DNA of 21,365 nt. It comes from a bacterium (GTDB lineage Bacteria > Spirochaetota > Spirochaetia > JABEVK01). The position numbers and the translations under genes were made by a program. Where the stretch lies: assembly GCA_021782055.1 (NCBI GenBank), contig JAJXVP010000028.1, forward strand, positions 1 through 21,365, written 5' to 3'. A model generated the notes under the pieces. It was not told the origin of the DNA. It made no database searches and saw only the letters and a list, made by a program, of their open reading frames with translations. This document shows positions 13,673 through 21,365 of the stretch, in pieces (the stretch's first letter is position 1; each line of letters starts with the position of its first letter).

Positions 13673-16108
13673 ATGTTTCGATGGCCGTTCCGTTCCCGCA
13701 AAATCCCTACTGATCTCGATGCCTTTGTGGCTGAAAAATGGGAGGCTCGCTTCTCTCATCCCAGTGAGGCACGCTTTACCCGTGAAGCTGGCTCGGGATT
13801 TTCGGTTGACTTGGGCCGGACGTCCCGCATGGAGCTTGTCCGCCCCCGCTTATTCGCTTGGACGGTTGATCCGTGGTACCGCTACCGGGATCTTGTCCTG
13901 GAAGCCGACTTCACGTTTGGCGCGGCTAACGGCGGTAGCGCCGTCGGTTTGGTGCTTCGTTATACGAATGACGAAAACTATGCTTACGTTTTGGTCTCGA
14001 ACACCGGCCGAATCCGGTTTGACGTGGTCTTTAATGGAACGCCGATTCCTCTCATCCCTTGGACGAGCCTTGCCCAGCCCCCTGGGGCCTCCTTTAACCT
14101 CACGGCAATTGTACACGGACAGCATTTTTCGTTTTATGTCGACAAAAACTGGGTCGCCGAGGTTGCTGACGACCATTTAGACTCGGGCAGGGTTGGTTGG
14201 GCCGGGCAAAATTATGGCGACCGATCGTTAGCTGAGTTTACCCTGTCACGTTTCTGCCTAGAGTCCCGTCCGGTCGAAGTAGAGGCACAATACCTTCGTT
14301 GGACACGGTTGATTTTGTCGGACCCGGCGCAACGTAGGGTGCTAGCGCAGTCCTTCTTTGGGTTTGGACGGTTTATTGAAGCAGAAATTCAGATGCGCCG
14401 TGTCTTGTTAGACCACCCTGCCACTCGCGATGATTTGTTTTTTTTAGCGCAATGTGTGCTTCGTCAGGACAGGACAGCAGAAGCTCTTAAACTTATCGAA
14501 GAGATTTTGCTCAAAGAACCGGGGTGGGAGCTGGCCTTGAAAGAAAAGGCGAATATCTTCTACCTGCAAAATCGCTATAGCGAGCTCAAGGACGCTTTGG
14601 GTCCCCTTCTGAAACGCTTTCCGGAGGATGATATGCTCTGGAATTTGCAGGGCCACGCGCAAACAGGCTTGGGAAATTGGTCGGGAGCCCTAGAGTCCTA
14701 CCAGGCCGCCTGGAAAGAAAACCCTCGCATGCCGGTCTACGCGCTCAATGCTGGGTTAACCTTCGAAAGGTTGAAGCGCCCGGACGATGCGGCCCGTTAT
14801 TATATCGACGCAGGGACGGAATGGTTCCGTCAAGAAGCTTGGTCTGAGGTTGATGATATCCTTGCTCGCCTTGAGTTTATTGCTTGTGATCAGTCGCTGG
14901 CAGCGCAAACTCTGAGGGCCAAAGCTCTTTTTCAAAAAGGAGAAGTTCATCGTGCTCGTCCCCTGCTTGAGGAAGCTCTGCGCCAAGGGTCAAAAGACAG
15001 CGCGGTGGCCTATTTGCTAGCCGTTGCGTCTCGCCAAGAGGGACGTCTGGAGGAAGCTTTGCGTTTGGCAGCCTTGGCAGCCACATGGGAACCGGATTTT
15101 TACCTGTTCCACTTTAAGTTGGCTGAATGGTTGAAAGAGGCTGGGCGAGACTTTGACGAAGAATTGCAAAAGGCTCTTGCCTTAGCTCCACAAGACCCCT
15201 GGGTGTTGAACCTTCGGGGGCTCACAGCCTCCTCTAATAACGAAAAGACTTTTTATTTGGAAAAAGCGCACCTAGCGCTTCCTCAAGAACCCGCGATTGC
15301 GATCAATCTTTCAGAGCACTATCATAGCCTTGGTCGCCGTGACGAAGCTTTTCGGATTCTTGAGGGCTGGGAGAATCGCGCAGACATTGCCAACCATCGG
15401 GGCAATCTTTTAATCAGGGAACGCCAATATGAACGTGCTGCCGACGAGTACGAAAAAGCGTTGGCTCGTGAACCGAAAAACCTCGACTACCTTCAAAATG
15501 CGGCTTCGTGCGCCCTCGAACTCGAAAGGTATATTCGTGCCGAAGAGCTTTTGTTGACCATTCTCGAGTTGGCTCCTACCGCGCAGGCTTATGTGGCGCT
15601 GGGAAACCTCATGCGGGTGGAGGGGGACTTTGTTCGTTCGGAAGTTGCCTTACGTACCGCTCTCGAAAAAGAGCCGGATAACTTTTCGGCCTTAATGGAA
15701 TTAGGCTGGCTTTACCTTTCTCGACAAAAGTTTTCTTTGGTTCAAGGAATTCTGACTCCGGTGATTCAGCGTCAGTTGGATGAGTCGCAACAGCAAGCCG
15801 TTCAGGAGCTTCAGGCGGCCTACCGTCGCTTAGCGGGTGAGTGGCTGTCGTGTTCTACCTGTGGACGAGAATGGTGGGTACCTCTGCAATTGCCCTTGCA
15901 GTCTTGGTTGAAAGTTCGGGGCGAAATTCCTGATGAGGCGCCTGCCGGTGCCTCGGAAGCAACGGGGAAGATTTTCTGTGTCGGTTGCGCTCAAAAGCAC
16001 ATGAAAGAAGGTAGGTTTTTGTGCCCAGATTCTGGTCAACCACTGATTTTGAAAGATGATCGCTTAAAGTTTTTACTCCGCCAAGCTCTCGAAAAGCTTC
16101 AACCTTGA
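13673..16108 (+). CDS. Large TPR protein with lectin-like N-terminus and zinc-finger C-terminus
   Basis: 811 residues with no signal peptide or membrane segment, so probably cytoplasmic. Residues about 10-205 look like a concanavalin/LamG-type (DUF1080-like) beta-sandwich: 'LVLEADFTFGAANGGSAVGLVLRY', 'ENYAYVLVSNTGRIRFDVVF', 'FSFYVDKNWVAEV', 'SGRVGWAGQNYGD'. Residues about 215-720 are a long array of TPR-like helix pairs, e.g. 'GALESYQAAWKENPRMPVYALNAGLTF' and 'AADEYEKALAREPKNLDYLQNAASCAL'. The last 90 residues hold C-S-T-C, C-V-G-C and a further Cys before Pro, a likely zinc site. I take the ATG at 13673 because an earlier ATG (13664) falls in the promoter -10. First gene of a six-gene operon with LolA, RodZ and PcrA homologues. 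TPR arrays are protein scaffolds; the partner is unknown. Confidence 0.85.
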   Translation: MFRWPFRSRKIPTDLDAFVAEKWEARFSHPSEARFTREAGSGFSVDLGRTSRMELVRPRLFAWTVDPWYRYRDLVLEADFTFGAANGGSAVGLVLRYTNDENYAYVLVSNTGRIRFDVVFNGTPIPLIPWTSLAQPPGASFNLTAIVHGQHFSFYVDKNWVAEVADDHLDSGRVGWAGQNYGDRSLAEFTLSRFCLESRPVEVEAQYLRWTRLILSDPAQRRVLAQSFFGFGRFIEAEIQMRRVLLDHPATRDDLFFLAQCVLRQDRTAEALKLIEEILLKEPGWELALKEKANIFYLQNRYSELKDALGPLLKRFPEDDMLWNLQGHAQTGLGNWSGALESYQAAWKENPRMPVYALNAGLTFERLKRPDDAARYYIDAGTEWFRQEAWSEVDDILARLEFIACDQSLAAQTLRAKALFQKGEVHRARPLLEEALRQGSKDSAVAYLLAVASRQEGRLEEALRLAALAATWEPDFYLFHFKLAEWLKEAGRDFDEELQKALALAPQDPWVLNLRGLTASSNNEKTFYLEKAHLALPQEPAIAINLSEHYHSLGRRDEAFRILEGWENRADIANHRGNLLIRERQYERAADEYEKALAREPKNLDYLQNAASCALELERYIRAEELLLTILELAPTAQAYVALGNLMRVEGDFVRSEVALRTALEKEPDNFSALMELGWLYLSRQKFSLVQGILTPVIQRQLDESQQQAVQELQAAYRRLAGEWLSCSTCGREWWVPLQLPLQSWLKVRGEIPDEAPAGASEATGKIFCVGCAQKHMKEGRFLCPDSGQPLILKDDRLKFLLRQALEKLQP

Positions 16109-16154
16109 CGAACCTTTGTTTTTCCGTGAAGATGAGAATCCAAGGTGGGTTGAC

Positions 16155-16841
16155 TTGAAGTTTTCTGTATGGCTTTTCGCCTTGTCCCTGGGTTTAGTGG
16201 GACTGACTACCCAAGTACGAGCTCAGGACATTGTAACCGCAGTTCAGTTTTTCAATCAGGTATCGGAACGCTACGGCGCGGTGAAAGATTATACGGCCAA
16301 TATCGCGGTACAGCAGGGACGAGAGCGTATGTCTGGGGTGGTATATTACCGAACCCCCAACTTGATTCGGATTGATTTCTCTTACCCTGACCATATGGTC
16401 ATTGATTCAGACGGACACGTTTTGACGGTTTATTTGCCACGCTACGCGGTAACCTTTACGCAGGCCTTAAAAAAACGAAGCGAAGCAGCAGTAGCTTCCA
16501 TGGCCAGTCATCAGGGGCTCAACCTTTTACGACAGAGCTATTCTATAGCCTACCTTAATGGACCCGAGCCCGAAGCTCTCGATGAAAAAGATCCCGAAAA
16601 AGTTGTGAAGTTGCGCTTGTCCTGGCGTGAGGGCACAGAGGCGTTCAAATACCTGGAAATCGACGTGGGCCAAAATGGGTTTATCCGTAGAATTTCGGGA
16701 ATCACCGCCGCTTCGGTTTCAGTGCAGTTTGATTTTACAAATATTCGTACAAATTTGGGGATTTCGCAAAACCAATTTGCCTATGACAGTCCTCCGACGT
16801 CGAACGTCATCAATAACTTTCTCTTCGATCCGGAGAAATAA
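16155..16841 (+). CDS. LolA-like outer-membrane lipoprotein carrier
   Basis: 228 residues, periplasmic. LolA carries lipoproteins from the LolCDE complex across the periplasm. A signal peptide (about 1-23, ending 'QVRAQD') is followed by the half-barrel signature: 'FFNQVSERYGAVKDYTANIAVQQGRERMSGVVYYRTPNLIR' in pieces, 'PDHMVIDSDGHVLTVYLPRYAV', and 'YLEIDVGQNGFIRRISGITA' near the C-terminus. I chose the TTG at 16155 because AAGGTGG lies seven bases upstream and the signal peptide starts there (M-K-F-S). An upstream in-frame TTG at 16116 would put 13 charged residues ahead of the signal. Forty-six bases after the TPR gene and two bases before the RodZ-like gene. Whether it serves lipoproteins or another lipid is not shown. 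Confidence 0.87.
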   Translation: MKFSVWLFALSLGLVGLTTQVRAQDIVTAVQFFNQVSERYGAVKDYTANIAVQQGRERMSGVVYYRTPNLIRIDFSYPDHMVIDSDGHVLTVYLPRYAVTFTQALKKRSEAAVASMASHQGLNLLRQSYSIAYLNGPEPEALDEKDPEKVVKLRLSWREGTEAFKYLEIDVGQNGFIRRISGITAASVSVQFDFTNIRTNLGISQNQFAYDSPPTSNVINNFLFDPEK

Positions 16842-16843
16842 CT

Positions 16844-17953
16844 ATGGAATCGATCGGACAGACCCTTCGTCAAACCCGTGAAAGCCGAGGCTGGACCATT
16901 GATCAAGTGGCCCGTGAAACCAATATTTCTCGCCAGTACCTGGAGGCCCTCGAAGAGGATCACTACGAAGCCTTTCCGGCCGAACCGTATATTCTGGGGT
17001 TTCTTCGAACCTACTGTGATCATCTCGGTCTGACCGCTGAAGAAATGATCAACCGCTACCGTACTTTACGGATTCAGGAACAGCCCGCTCCACTCGAAGC
17101 TTTAATTAAGAAACCGACCGAAGTGCCCACAAAGCTGATTGTTACTATCGTGGGCGTTGTCGTGGGGGTTGTGATCTTAGCCCTTTTGATTCCCTCCGTG
17201 ATTAGCCTAGGTCGCCAACTGCCGCAGTTAATGGCCAAAAAAGCTTCCACGCCACCGCCCAAAACTTGGGAACTGACAGCGGATAAAAAATCCTTAGATG
17301 AAAGATTTTATCCCGGGGATACTTTAGTTTTGGATTATTCCGGCAAAACCTATAGCTTTCTTGTGAAAGATTTGGGGGCACAGCTGGAGTTAACCGAAAA
17401 CGGCAAGGATTACAAACTCCGTCTGGGGGACACTCTTTTCTTAGACCTGGATAATAACGCCGTTCAAGACGTACGCTTCTTTTTAAAGGATTTTACGCCT
17501 GGACAACCCTCTAAAGGAGCTGAGCTTGACGTGGAACGCTTGGGAGCGGTAACCCCTCTTGCTTCGGGCAATGGCGATTTAGGAACAGAAAAGCTTCCTA
17601 CTAGCGCGGCCGGGTCAGCAGGCATGATTATTGAAAAACCCATCGTCTTGCAACAAGGCGATACGGCAAAGCCCTTCTCGGTGGATGTTCTGTTCCAAGC
17701 ACCGGCACTGTTTCGTTATATCGTTGACGGGACAATGCGCCAAGAGAATTACTACAGCAAAGGGCAGACCATTCATATTGACGCCACCAAAACGGCTGAA
17801 CTTTATGTCTCGAATGCTGGCGCTGTAACAGTTCAAGTCAATTCCACCCCTCTGGATCTGGGTAGCCCCGGACAAGTGGCCACCAAACTGATTCAATGGG
17901 TTAAGGACCCTGCTTCGGGTTCTTTGCAGCTGGTTGCCAATCCGTTGTACTGA
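16844..17953 (+). CDS. RodZ-like cell-shape protein (HTH, membrane helix, periplasmic domain)
   Basis: 369 residues. RodZ links MreB to the membrane and helps set cell shape. Architecture: a cytoplasmic helix-turn-helix of the HTH_25 type (about 1-70: 'IGQTLRQTRESRGWTIDQVA', 'NISRQYLEALEEDHYEAFP', 'YILGFLRTYCDHLGL'), a linker, one membrane helix (about 98-121), then about 245 periplasmic residues. The C-terminal part (about 260-365) resembles the DUF4115 beta domain of RodZ: 'FSVDVLFQAPALFRYIVDG', 'YYSKGQTIHIDATKTAELYVSNAGAVTVQVN'. The extra periplasmic domain around 140-240 is unrecognised. The ATG has GGAG eight bases upstream, overlapping the end of the LolA-like gene two bases before it. 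Confidence 0.88.
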   Translation: MESIGQTLRQTRESRGWTIDQVARETNISRQYLEALEEDHYEAFPAEPYILGFLRTYCDHLGLTAEEMINRYRTLRIQEQPAPLEALIKKPTEVPTKLIVTIVGVVVGVVILALLIPSVISLGRQLPQLMAKKASTPPPKTWELTADKKSLDERFYPGDTLVLDYSGKTYSFLVKDLGAQLELTENGKDYKLRLGDTLFLDLDNNAVQDVRFFLKDFTPGQPSKGAELDVERLGAVTPLASGNGDLGTEKLPTSAAGSAGMIIEKPIVLQQGDTAKPFSVDVLFQAPALFRYIVDGTMRQENYYSKGQTIHIDATKTAELYVSNAGAVTVQVNSTPLDLGSPGQVATKLIQWVKDPASGSLQLVANPLY

Positions 17954-17964
17954 CGGAGCTCTCT

Positions 17965-20040
17965 GTGGACGAGTTGCCTTCCTACGCGGAGACACTTAAT
18001 GAACCCCAGCGTGAGGCGGTTCTGCATGGTAAGGCGCCCCTGCTGATTCTGGCTGGGGCAGGTTCTGGAAAAACGCGGGTGGTCACCACCCGAATCGCCT
18101 ACCTTATCGATCGCCTTTCGTTTAACCCCGACCAGATTCTTGCTGTGACCTTTACGAACAAAGCGGCCCGCGAGATGCAAGAACGTGTGGATCGTTTTCT
18201 CGAAGAAAGCGGCCGGGATGCAGGGTCGGCTGTCATGATCAAAACGTTTCATAGCTTTTGCTCTTGGTTCTTGCGCCGAAACGCCTCCGCCGCCGGCTTG
18301 AGTCCCTACTTTGGCATCTACGATGATGACGATGCTTTAGCGCTGGTAAAGACGGTTGTTCCTGAACATCTACCGGCCGGAGAAGTCAGAACTCTGCTCA
18401 ACGCCATTAGTCGAGCCAAAGATGACAACCTTACACCAAACGATGACTTAGGGGGCATTTCTGCGCATCCAGAATTTCCCGAGGTTTTTCGTCGGTATGA
18501 AGAAAAGCTAACGGCCTCGGGTAATGTGGATTTTGGCGGTTTAATTCAAAAAACGTTGATGGTTTTGCATCGTGAACCGGCCATAACCTCCCGCCTCAGA
18601 CAAAAATTTCAGGTTGTCCTTGTCGATGAATACCAGGACTGTAACGGTGCCCAATCGTTGCTTTTAGAAGCACTCTACGGTCCACAAACGTGGCTAGCGG
18701 TGGTAGGGGATGACGACCAATCCATTTACCGCTTTCGGGGTGCTGACGTCAGTCATATCTTGAACTTTCCTCAAAAGTTCCCGGGAACAGTCATTGTCCG
18801 CCTGGAACAGAATTACCGGTCCACCGGTGCGATACTTGAAGTCGCCTCGCAAGTCGTTGCTCGAAACCAGGGTAGGTTAGGGAAAACCCTGTGGACGAGC
18901 AATCCTGTGGGGCGCAAACCTCGGCTTGTTTTTCATAACGACCAAGATGATGAGGCGGCCTGGGCAGTTGAGCTCATTAAGCGCGCCCCTTTGACTGAAA
19001 CCGCCATTCTTTATCGGACAAACGCTCAGTCCCGCGCCTTTGAGTCGGCCCTCGTTCGGGCAAAGTTGCCGTACCGGCTGGTAGGGACGGTTCGTTTTTA
19101 TGAACGCGAAGAAATTAAGGACGTTCTGGCCTGGTTGCGACTTTTGACAAACTCTCGTGATGAAGTCTCGTTTCAACGGATTGTGAACAAGCCGGCTCGC
19201 GGTTTGGGCAAGTCCTCTCTTGCCATTGTCGAACGTTATCGAACCAGCGATTGGCTGGAGGCTTGCGGATTGGCTTTAGGTGAGCTTAAAGGCAAGGCCA
19301 AAGCGGGGCTTGGGCATTTTCTTGACCTTTATGCCCACCTCAACGGTGCCTTGAAAGCTAGCCAGAAGCTTTCTGTCTTGGTGCAACAGGTGATCGAAGA
19401 GTCTGGTTTAGGTGAGCATCACCGGCAAAACGAAGACTTGGGCGAGGCGAAAGAACAGAACTTGGATGAACTGGTCAACGCAGCGGCTCCGTATCCAGGG
19501 ACCATCGAGGGGCTGACACAATTTTTAGAAAATGTGGAGCTGGATGCCGCAGGGACACTTGAGGATCAACCTGGCGTCACAACGCTCATCACGATGCATA
19601 ACACCAAGGGACTCGAGTTTGATCGTGTCCTCGTCACCGGCCTCGAAGATGGCCTTTTTCCTCGTGATACGTTTGACCCGCAAGACATCGAAGAAGAACG
19701 CCGGTTGTTTTATGTCGCTGTCACGCGAGCCCGTCAGGAGCTTTTCTTCTCAACTTGCCGTTCCCGACTTCAGCATGGCAAATATCAAGATCGTGCCCCT
19801 AGTCGTTTTTTAGCTGAGATTGACCCTGACTCGTTAGAGATCGTTGGTGCGGGTGGTCAAGTAAGAGATCTCTGGGCAGTCGGCCAACGAGTTTTTCATG
19901 ACGATTTTGGTGTGGGCACCGTGGTAAAGAAGTGGTACAATGGTTCGGAGCTGGGTTTAGATGTACGGTTTGACTCAGGACGGATGGGGCGTTTTATGCC
20001 AGCCTATACTCCGTTAGAAAAGGTGGCGGCGGATGAGTGA
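17965..20040 (+). CDS. UvrD/PcrA-type SF1A 3'-5' DNA helicase
   Basis: 691 residues. ATP-driven 3'-5' unwinding in repair and replication-fork handling. Motifs in order: Q-motif region 'LNEPQREAVLHGKAPLLILA', Walker A GAGSGKT (31-37), 'AVTFTNKAAREMQERV', Walker B DEYQD (221-225), 'VVGDDDQSIYRFRGAD', 'EQNYRST', 'AILYRTNAQSRAFE', 'TTLITMHNTKGLEFDRVLVTGLEDGLFP' and 'EERRLFYVAVTRARQELFFS'. The C-terminal 'GQRVFHDDFGVGTVVKKWY' matches the Tudor-like tail of PcrA, which binds RNA polymerase in some species (family knowledge), so PcrA is the closest name. The start is GTG at 17965 with GGAG six bases upstream. Its stop overlaps the next start by eight bases. Confidence 0.95.
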   Translation: MDELPSYAETLNEPQREAVLHGKAPLLILAGAGSGKTRVVTTRIAYLIDRLSFNPDQILAVTFTNKAAREMQERVDRFLEESGRDAGSAVMIKTFHSFCSWFLRRNASAAGLSPYFGIYDDDDALALVKTVVPEHLPAGEVRTLLNAISRAKDDNLTPNDDLGGISAHPEFPEVFRRYEEKLTASGNVDFGGLIQKTLMVLHREPAITSRLRQKFQVVLVDEYQDCNGAQSLLLEALYGPQTWLAVVGDDDQSIYRFRGADVSHILNFPQKFPGTVIVRLEQNYRSTGAILEVASQVVARNQGRLGKTLWTSNPVGRKPRLVFHNDQDDEAAWAVELIKRAPLTETAILYRTNAQSRAFESALVRAKLPYRLVGTVRFYEREEIKDVLAWLRLLTNSRDEVSFQRIVNKPARGLGKSSLAIVERYRTSDWLEACGLALGELKGKAKAGLGHFLDLYAHLNGALKASQKLSVLVQQVIEESGLGEHHRQNEDLGEAKEQNLDELVNAAAPYPGTIEGLTQFLENVELDAAGTLEDQPGVTTLITMHNTKGLEFDRVLVTGLEDGLFPRDTFDPQDIEEERRLFYVAVTRARQELFFSTCRSRLQHGKYQDRAPSRFLAEIDPDSLEIVGAGGQVRDLWAVGQRVFHDDFGVGTVVKKWYNGSELGLDVRFDSGRMGRFMPAYTPLEKVAADE

Positions 20041-20932
20041 AACATGGGAAAGCGCTGATTGGCAACTGTTGGTCAACTTGCCAGCCGTACAGCGGGCCCG
20101 AGGCGACCGTCTTTACCTGGGTCGAGACAAACACTGGGTAGACCTTTGGAAAGAGAACGGTCTGTATTTAGATGGACGCCGCCCAGAAAAGTTGCTTTTA
20201 ACATGGAAGAATCAGCATGCCAAAGGTCTTGGCGGCATTTTTCCGACCAAGCAAACGACGCGCCTGCTTAAGGCGATCCAGCGGCACTGGCCTGCCGCTT
20301 TGCAGGTGCTGACCTTTCGCTCGCCCGAAAAGGCTTGGGCGGTAGCTTGCTCTTTGGTACCCGAAGGAAATAACCCCGATTTTCGACGGCATTGGTCCGA
20401 TGAGGCGATTTCTCCGGCTACCCCGGCTACGAGAAGTCTAAGAATCGTGCGACCCTGGGGAGCTTCGTCTCAAGACGACTGTCAGTCGGCACGGTTAGTT
20501 TGGCCGGTTTTACCGTGTGGTCCCCTCCAGGCGAGGATTCTTTTGATCGGACAGCGCTGGGAGGGCCCACTCCCTGACCCGGCACGCTGGTCCGAAATGA
20601 TCTCGGGCGCGGATGCCGCTGGCCTTGGCGAGGCTTTAAAACTCTGGGATCGCCTGCAAGATCCTACCAAGCAAAGTGAACGTCAGGCTTTTTGGCAAAC
20701 CATCGATACGCTAAGCCAGGGCCTCTTCACACGCCGTGGGGCATACTGGACACCTCAATGTGACCCCAGCCGCTACGAAGCCCTCTTTCACTGCTTTTTG
20801 AAGCGTGGCTTTCTTTTACCCCCGGATATGAGCCAGCCCGTGATTTTGCCAACGTCTCTAAGTAACGGAGAATTAACAGCACTGCGCGCTGCTATCGAAG
20901 ATTTTTTGCAGCAGGAAGAGTCATGGGAATAG
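20033..20932 (+). CDS. Aminotransferase class III-like remnant, unknown function
   Basis: 299 residues, cytoplasmic. The N-terminal about 100 residues resemble the small-domain entry of fold-type I class III aminotransferases: 'GDRLYLGRDKHWVDLWKENG', then a 'KGLGGIFPTKQTTRLLKAIQ' stretch. The last 70 residues resemble their C-terminal domain: 'YEALFHCFLKRGFLLPP' followed by 'SLSNGELTALRAAIEDFL'. The family is usually 400-460 residues. Here the middle is short, and I see no PLP-binding Lys motif and no 'SGTEA' cofactor loop, so catalysis is doubtful. This is inference from pattern alone. The ATG overlaps the helicase stop by eight bases with AGGTGG just upstream, and its end overlaps the next gene by ten, so it is fully embedded in the operon. 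Confidence 0.8.
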   Translation: MSETWESADWQLLVNLPAVQRARGDRLYLGRDKHWVDLWKENGLYLDGRRPEKLLLTWKNQHAKGLGGIFPTKQTTRLLKAIQRHWPAALQVLTFRSPEKAWAVACSLVPEGNNPDFRRHWSDEAISPATPATRSLRIVRPWGASSQDDCQSARLVWPVLPCGPLQARILLIGQRWEGPLPDPARWSEMISGADAAGLGEALKLWDRLQDPTKQSERQAFWQTIDTLSQGLFTRRGAYWTPQCDPSRYEALFHCFLKRGFLLPPDMSQPVILPTSLSNGELTALRAAIEDFLQQEESWE

Positions 20933-21225
20933 CCTCGCCCGAGCTGATTTTAGGCGCCCAATTGGTGGTTAGCTTTTTTGCCGGGGTGGTGGGAGTTGCC
21001 TTGTGGGCCCATACCCGCGAACCCTCATGGGTTTTTGTCGTGCTGGGGGTCCTGGTCGAATATGTCAGCCTCATGCTGGATCTTTTAGACCGTTTGGGGG
21101 TAATTCAACTCAATGCGTGGTTGTGGCAGGGCATCCCCTGGTTGCGTCTTACCTTTGCTGTTTTGCCGATGCTATTGGTGGGGGTAGGTTTGATTTTCGC
21201 CTTACGGAGCTTTTTCAAACCCTAG
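20923..21225 (+). CDS. Small integral membrane protein, unknown function
   Basis: 100 residues, mostly hydrophobic, with three predicted membrane helices: about 9-28, 36-55 (carrying acidic residues at its end, 'EYVSLMLDLLD') and 72-95. It ends with a short basic tail. Family not recognised. The ATG at 20923 lies inside the end of the preceding gene (ten-base overlap), with an AGGAAGAG ribosome site two bases upstream, so translation is coupled. Last gene of the operon; the terminator hairpin begins about 35 bases after its stop. Confidence 0.8.
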   Translation: MGIASPELILGAQLVVSFFAGVVGVALWAHTREPSWVFVVLGVLVEYVSLMLDLLDRLGVIQLNAWLWQGIPWLRLTFAVLPMLLVGVGLIFALRSFFKP

Positions 21226-21255
21226 TGGTGCACTGTAGTGGCGCACTGTGGTCGC

Positions 21256-21286
21256 AAAAAAAGAGCCCGGGCTAACCGGGCTCTTT
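21256..21286. terminator. Strong bidirectional Rho-independent terminator
   Basis: An 11-bp perfect stem (AAAGAGCCCGG / CCGGGCTCTTT) encloses a five-base loop. On the minus strand it is followed by seven T residues, making it a canonical terminator for the gene entering from the right. On the plus strand the T-run is only three bases, so it ends the six-gene operon less strongly. Confidence 0.88.
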
Positions 21287-21315
21287 GTGCTTCATGATTG
21301 GGTCAGAAGCTTCGC

Positions 21316-21365
21316 TTAGACGGCTTTATCCATCATTCGGTTTAGTCGAGCGACAAAGGCATTCG
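21316..21365 (-). CDS. 3' tip of a minus-strand gene, product unknown
   Basis: Only 15 codons and a TAA stop (21316-21318) are inside the window; the C-terminus reads N-A-F-V-A-R-L-N-R-M-M-D-K-A-V. This frame is supported because the stop lies 30 bases before the hairpin, whose long T-run faces this strand. Too short to name the product. Confidence 0.5.
   Translation of the reverse strand, partial: NAFVARLNRMMDKAV

Noticed and set aside
1..21365. Search for CRISPR arrays, insertion sequences, integrases, toxin-antitoxin or phage-defence modules.
   Set aside because: No regular direct repeats, transposase motifs, terminal inverted repeats or defence-type domains were seen on either strand.

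Overview
The window looks like ordinary chromosomal DNA of a free-living spirochaete. I infer this mainly from three things: PheS and PheT of the archaeal/eukaryotic type (spirochaetes are a well-known bacterial group that carries this form), a UMP kinase that also reads as archaeal-type, and a HAMP-cyclase, PEGA and TPR protein repertoire typical of the group. No genus is assigned. There are no insertion sequences, phage genes, CRISPR arrays or rRNA genes. Gene density is high, and no gene-free stretch exceeds about 150 bases.

Layout: (1) 1-1205, the 3' part of a membrane adenylate cyclase. (2) 1274-3498, a minus-strand group: rlmE, a PEGA/TPR membrane protein and a small membrane protein. 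(3) 3549-5970, a plus-strand group: polyprenyl synthetase, rhomboid protease and an exported protein. (4) 5990-8104, two convergent pairs: a divergent-PAP2 membrane protein, an HMA-fold protein that has lost its metal site, an Hpt phosphotransfer protein, and a periplasmic family 3 solute-binding protein. (5) 8255-11507, pheS-pheT, facing a UPF0303/haem-degrading-fold gene at 11527-11991. (6) 12088-12170, tRNA-Leu(CAA) with its own promoter and terminator. (7) 12263-13590, a CBM9-like protein convergent with an archaeal-type UMP kinase. (8) 13673-21225, a compact six-gene operon: a large TPR protein with a lectin-like N-terminus and zinc C-terminus, a LolA-like carrier, a RodZ-like protein, a PcrA/UvrD helicase, an aminotransferase-like remnant and a small membrane protein. 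A strong bidirectional terminator follows, shared with the 3' tip of a minus-strand gene that runs off the window.

Themes: envelope biogenesis recurs (LolA, RodZ, rhomboid, polyprenyl synthetase, PAP2, PEGA), mixed with core translation and RNA genes (rlmE, pheST, tRNA-Leu) and nucleotide metabolism. I found no clear new multi-gene system. The signals most worth following are: several genes whose -10 box sits 6-7 bases before the ATG, implying leaderless mRNAs; the aminotransferase-like protein with no visible PLP core; the lectin-TPR-zinc protein heading an envelope operon; and an Hpt/solute-binding pair that looks like a split phosphorelay sensor.
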